In this document: in pieces, positions 23,760-25,481 of the stretch
Layout of the letters: every line of letters starts with the position of its first letter
Position numbering within the stretch: the stretch's first letter is position 1
IMG/VR virus record: IMGVR_UViG_3300006754_000148
Span: 1 to 25,481 of that record
Direction: 5' to 3' (one strand)
Length of the DNA stretch: 25,481 nucleotides
DNA from: a virus
Notes under the pieces: generated by a model
What the model was told of the DNA's origin: nothing
The model's database searches: none
Seen by the model: only the letters and a program-made list of their open reading frames with translations
Translations under genes and position numbers: made by a program

Positions 23760-23931
23760 GTTTCTCCCATTCTTTTTTTGCGTAGGATTCTGTATCTTCC
23801 CAAGCTTCACGTTGTCCACATTCAGAACACACGATTGTTTTATTATCTCTTCTACTCAATGCCACAAATGGGTGGTTCATTTCACCACCACATGCAGGGC
23901 AATACTTAAATTCAAACGTCATATCTCTCAT
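23731..23931 (-). CDS. Small zinc-ribbon protein
   Basis: A 66-residue protein. Two CxxC pairs, C11/C14 in YCPACGG and C35/C38 in VCSECGQ, form a zinc ribbon. A charged helix follows (WEDTESYAKKEWEKHVA). I use the ATG at 23931. A TTG one codon upstream and an ATG at 23922 are alternatives, none with a strong ribosome site. It overlaps the preceding gene by 20 nt and the following nuclease by 29 nt. The layout recalls the small phage 'Lar-like' zinc-ribbon proteins, but the match is too short to assign that role. It may be a nucleic-acid- or protein-binding accessory. Confidence 0.65.
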   Translation of the reverse strand: MRDMTFEFKYCPACGGEMNHPFVALSRRDNKTIVCSECGQREAWEDTESYAKKEWEKHVADNSKKV

Positions 23932-24214
23932 CAACCCATTTCTTTAAACGATCATTCATCGCTATAACACACTCATCATACTGATCATAAACAGGGCTAC
24001 CTGCCATCACACAACTACTACTAGATGTTGCATTACTAGGAATATCCATCATCATGGAATAAAAATACTCAAATTCGCCAGGCACTCCCTCAACAGGGCG
24101 CTTAATAACCTCAGCATTTACAATGAGCTTCTCCCCATGATCATAATCAAGAGTTCTCTTCATCGTTTCTCTTGGCATATCATCCGATGAATACGGTTCT
24201 CTAGTCATTTCCAT
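23912..24214 (-). CDS. Hypothetical protein
   Basis: A 100-residue protein not recognised. The first 35 residues are charged (MEMTREPYSSDDMPRETMKR). Residues about 25-60 look like strand segments (KLIVNAEVIKRP, GEFEYFYSMMMDI). A Ser/Thr patch follows (NATSSSSC), then a C-terminal helix (ECVIAMNDRLKKWVDERYDV). It starts at an ATG with AAAGGA about 8 nt upstream, and its end overlaps the zinc-ribbon gene. It has no catalytic motif or membrane segment. As a member of the leftward operon it is presumably an early accessory protein. Confidence 0.55.
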   Translation of the reverse strand: MEMTREPYSSDDMPRETMKRTLDYDHGEKLIVNAEVIKRPVEGVPGEFEYFYSMMMDIPSNATSSSSCVMAGSPVYDQYDECVIAMNDRLKKWVDERYDV

Positions 24215-24256
24215 TTCATTTTCCTTTCTCTTTTACTTTCTTTTTTATTTTTATTT
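24215..24256. other. Short T-rich intergenic gap
   Basis: A 42-nt gap between two leftward genes. On the coding (minus) strand it is nearly all A and G, ending in GAAAGGAAAATGAA before the ATG of the 100-residue gene, so it mainly serves as its leader. I see no hairpin or clear promoter. Confidence 0.5.
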
Positions 24257-25012
24257 TTACGGCACTATCTCAGGCCCATTTCTTTTATCAGCTAAACGCA
24301 ATCGCGAATAGCCACGACAACTTTGACATTGCATCTGAACATATCGCATAGTCTTAGTCACCTTATACCCACGACGCATCATACGATTACTGCCACAAGT
24401 AGGACAACCATTCTCTTCTGTATACATATTATGGTTAGGATGATTCGTCATCCAAGGACGCAAAGCCAAGTACACATCATACAAAAGATTAATATCCTGC
24501 TTGTTGTACTTAACCATGATCTTCCAAGACTTAGGATCACCACGCATACAACCAGCCCAGGTTTTAAAGCCACCAGTATCAGTCTTTACACCAATGTCAA
24601 GGAACTTACCAAGACTATTCAAATGATTAGTAGTGAACTTAAAATACTTACGAGCTACTTTCAGCGTATCAACAGAACTAACAGGTGAAGCTGGACCAAG
24701 CCCATGCTTCACAAACCTAGCGTTAGCTTTCTTATAATCAAAAGCATCACCATTATGAGCAACAATAACATCAGCCTCATCAAACAATTCATGCAGCTTC
24801 TTAACTACATGGTAATCATTCTCAGGATCTTCAGCATAAGCCTTCTTAAAGTCAGGCAAAGCACAAGCATTCACTCGCTTCTGATGACCCCAACGCCAAG
24901 CAAAACATAACATGTACCACTCACGCTCATGCGCTATGACATCTTGTTGATAATGACCCCATACATACGATAAGTTAGGGGCCGTTTCTATGTCATAGAA
25001 TAATATCTTCAC
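24257..25012 (-). CDS. DnaQ-like 3'-5' exonuclease with C-terminal zinc ribbon
   Basis: A 251-residue protein. The DEDDy exonuclease motifs are visible in order. Exo I is D7 and E9 in FYDIETAP, Exo II is around HNGDAFDYKKAN (D92, or D89), and Exo III is YNKQD (Y169, D173), matching YxxxD. A zinc ribbon follows at 203-232 with C203/C206 (CPTC) and C229/C232 (CQSC), embedded in a basic region (MMRRGYKVTKTMRY). No polymerase domain is fused, so it may proofread for a separate polymerase or degrade DNA or RNA. The start is a GTG (25010-25012) with no clear ribosome site, chosen because Exo I lies only 6 residues in. The upstream gene stops 8 nt earlier, so restart after it is plausible. Confidence 0.75.
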   Translation of the reverse strand: MKILFYDIETAPNLSYVWGHYQQDVIAHEREWYMLCFAWRWGHQKRVNACALPDFKKAYAEDPENDYHVVKKLHELFDEADVIVAHNGDAFDYKKANARFVKHGLGPASPVSSVDTLKVARKYFKFTTNHLNSLGKFLDIGVKTDTGGFKTWAGCMRGDPKSWKIMVKYNKQDINLLYDVYLALRPWMTNHPNHNMYTEENGCPTCGSNRMMRRGYKVTKTMRYVQMQCQSCRGYSRLRLADKRNGPEIVP

Positions 25013-25020
25013 GTTACAGT

Positions 25021-25206
25021 TTAATCATCTTCTGCCAGTGTACGCAATCTTACTATAGGCCAACAGAAATCTCGACCATCATACTCTTCCATAAGATCAT
25101 GAAAAAGCTTCTCATCCTCATAAGCATGAGCTTGATGATTCTCACAATACCTATCAGTACAATAACCCTGGTCAATACCGTATCGAAGCCAAGCTCCGAA
25201 CGTCAT
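25021..25206 (-). CDS. Small actinophage-type WLxYGxxxGYC protein
   Basis: A 61-residue protein of the pattern MTFGAWLRYGIDQGYC-TDRYCENH ... DFCWPIVRL. Small proteins with this order (FG-WL-G at the start, Cys pair and His, then C-P-VR at the end) recur in actinobacteriophage genomes. Their function is unknown to me. I choose the ATG at 25206, preceded by AGGA six bases upstream, over the ATG at 25221, which would lie inside the next gene's end. The Cys/His spacing (CTDRYCENH) might bind metal. It is followed by the exonuclease gene after 8 nt. Confidence 0.6.
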   Translation of the reverse strand: MTFGAWLRYGIDQGYCTDRYCENHQAHAYEDEKLFHDLMEEYDGRDFCWPIVRLRTLAEDD

Positions 25207-25214
25207 ATTCTTTC

Positions 25215-25481
25215 CTACCATCTATCACTCGGCTCTATGAACTTAATAGTCAATGAGGATACACGACCATCATCATACTCCACATACACAGGGTAAGAAC
25301 CATCGCCATAGCCAGTACTAGATACTGCACCAAGATCAATAGTTCCAGCCATATTATCGCTACAAGTAACGTCAATACACTTTTCGTATAACTTATTAAG
25401 CTTCTCATCCTTAGTGTTATTATCAGCCAAGATATAACAAGGATCTATCAACATCATCTGCCCCGAATCAACAGGGATATG
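25215..25481 (-). CDS. DUF4241-like protein, 5' end cut by window edge
   Basis: The frame runs open to the last base of the window: codons for HIPVDSGQ precede MMLIDPCYIL without a stop, so the gene begins beyond 25481 and only its C-terminal 88 residues are here. The order VDSG-Q-MMLIDPCYI, then STGYGDGSYPVYVEYDDGRV and a final strand LTIKFIEP, matches the DUF4241-like family of small proteins seen in many phages, where these motifs recur. The function is unknown to me. Its TGA stop (25215-25217) precedes the small Cys protein. An internal ATG at 25457 would give a shorter protein but would discard the conserved VDSGQ part. Confidence 0.6.
   Translation of the reverse strand, partial: HIPVDSGQMMLIDPCYILADNNTKDEKLNKLYEKCIDVTCSDNMAGTIDLGAVSSTGYGDGSYPVYVEYDDGRVSSLTIKFIEPSDRW

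Noticed and set aside
22851-23819. Longer nuclease start at GTG 23819
   Set aside because: No ribosome site, added residues (Lys/Asn/Gln-rich) look unlike a domain, and it would deepen the overlap with the zinc-ribbon gene. The ATG at 23759 has GGGAG upstream.
22977-23909. 310-residue + strand open frame opposite the nuclease and zinc-ribbon genes
   Set aside because: Its product is an unlikely mix of Leu, His, Arg, Ser and Thr with no motif, and it lies antisense to a nuclease with all catalytic residues. It is open only because of codon choice in the true genes.
1-25481. tRNA genes, CRISPR arrays, insertion sequences, integrase or att sites
   Set aside because: No T-loop-like motifs in a cloverleaf context, no regularly spaced repeats and no transposase or recombinase motifs were noticed.

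Overview
This window is a contiguous piece of a tailed double-stranded DNA bacteriophage genome (Caudoviricetes). It carries a capsid and tail gene block on the + strand and a replication/recombination block on the - strand. No tape-measure, sheath or tail-chaperone genes are visible. An adaptor-like gene is followed by a large nozzle-like gene, a fibre and very large putative internal virion genes, so a short-tailed (podovirus-type) particle is the best inference. The DNA is A+T-leaning, with tightly packed genes. No tRNA, CRISPR, insertion sequence or integrase was seen. The host cannot be read directly. Two small genes at the right edge resemble small proteins I associate with actinobacteriophages, and the fibre wording is common in aquatic phages, so a phage of an aquatic (possibly actinobacterial) host is a low-confidence guess.

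Positions 1-6307 (+): major capsid protein, a small beta-rich candidate decoration protein, a strong 15-bp hairpin, two unrecognised small proteins (one probably disordered), a head-tail adaptor-like protein, a nozzle-like protein and a tail fibre ending in a self-cleaving S74 chaperone. Positions 6310-18784 (+): a 44-codon ORF, a LysM protein, a 448-residue acidic protein and one enormous 3396-residue protein. The giant gene fills about 40% of the window. It carries an EF-hand loop, a long charged helical middle and a C-terminal block typical of giant phage proteins. These last three probably form the internal or ejected proteins that act on the host envelope.

Positions 18702-25481 (-): a small-terminase-like HTH protein, a primase-helicase with TOPRIM and ATPase domains but no zinc ligands, an OB/DUF669-like putative ssDNA-binding protein, a Sak4-like RecA-family ATPase, a Cas4/RecB-like nuclease with four Fe-S-type cysteines, a zinc ribbon protein, an unknown protein, a DnaQ-like exonuclease fused to a zinc ribbon, a small Cys-containing protein and a DUF4241-like protein cut by the window edge. 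Overlaps of 8, 11, 20 and 29 nt and very short gaps indicate one leftward operon.

The two blocks converge and their last genes overlap by 83 bp. The overlap contains a 9-bp tandem repeat that is translated on both strands. The most interesting points are this convergent overlap, the giant protein with its calcium-binding-type loop, the zinc-less primase module, the recombination trio and the hairpin after the capsid genes. Portal, large terminase, DNA polymerase and lysis genes are not in the window and presumably lie outside it.
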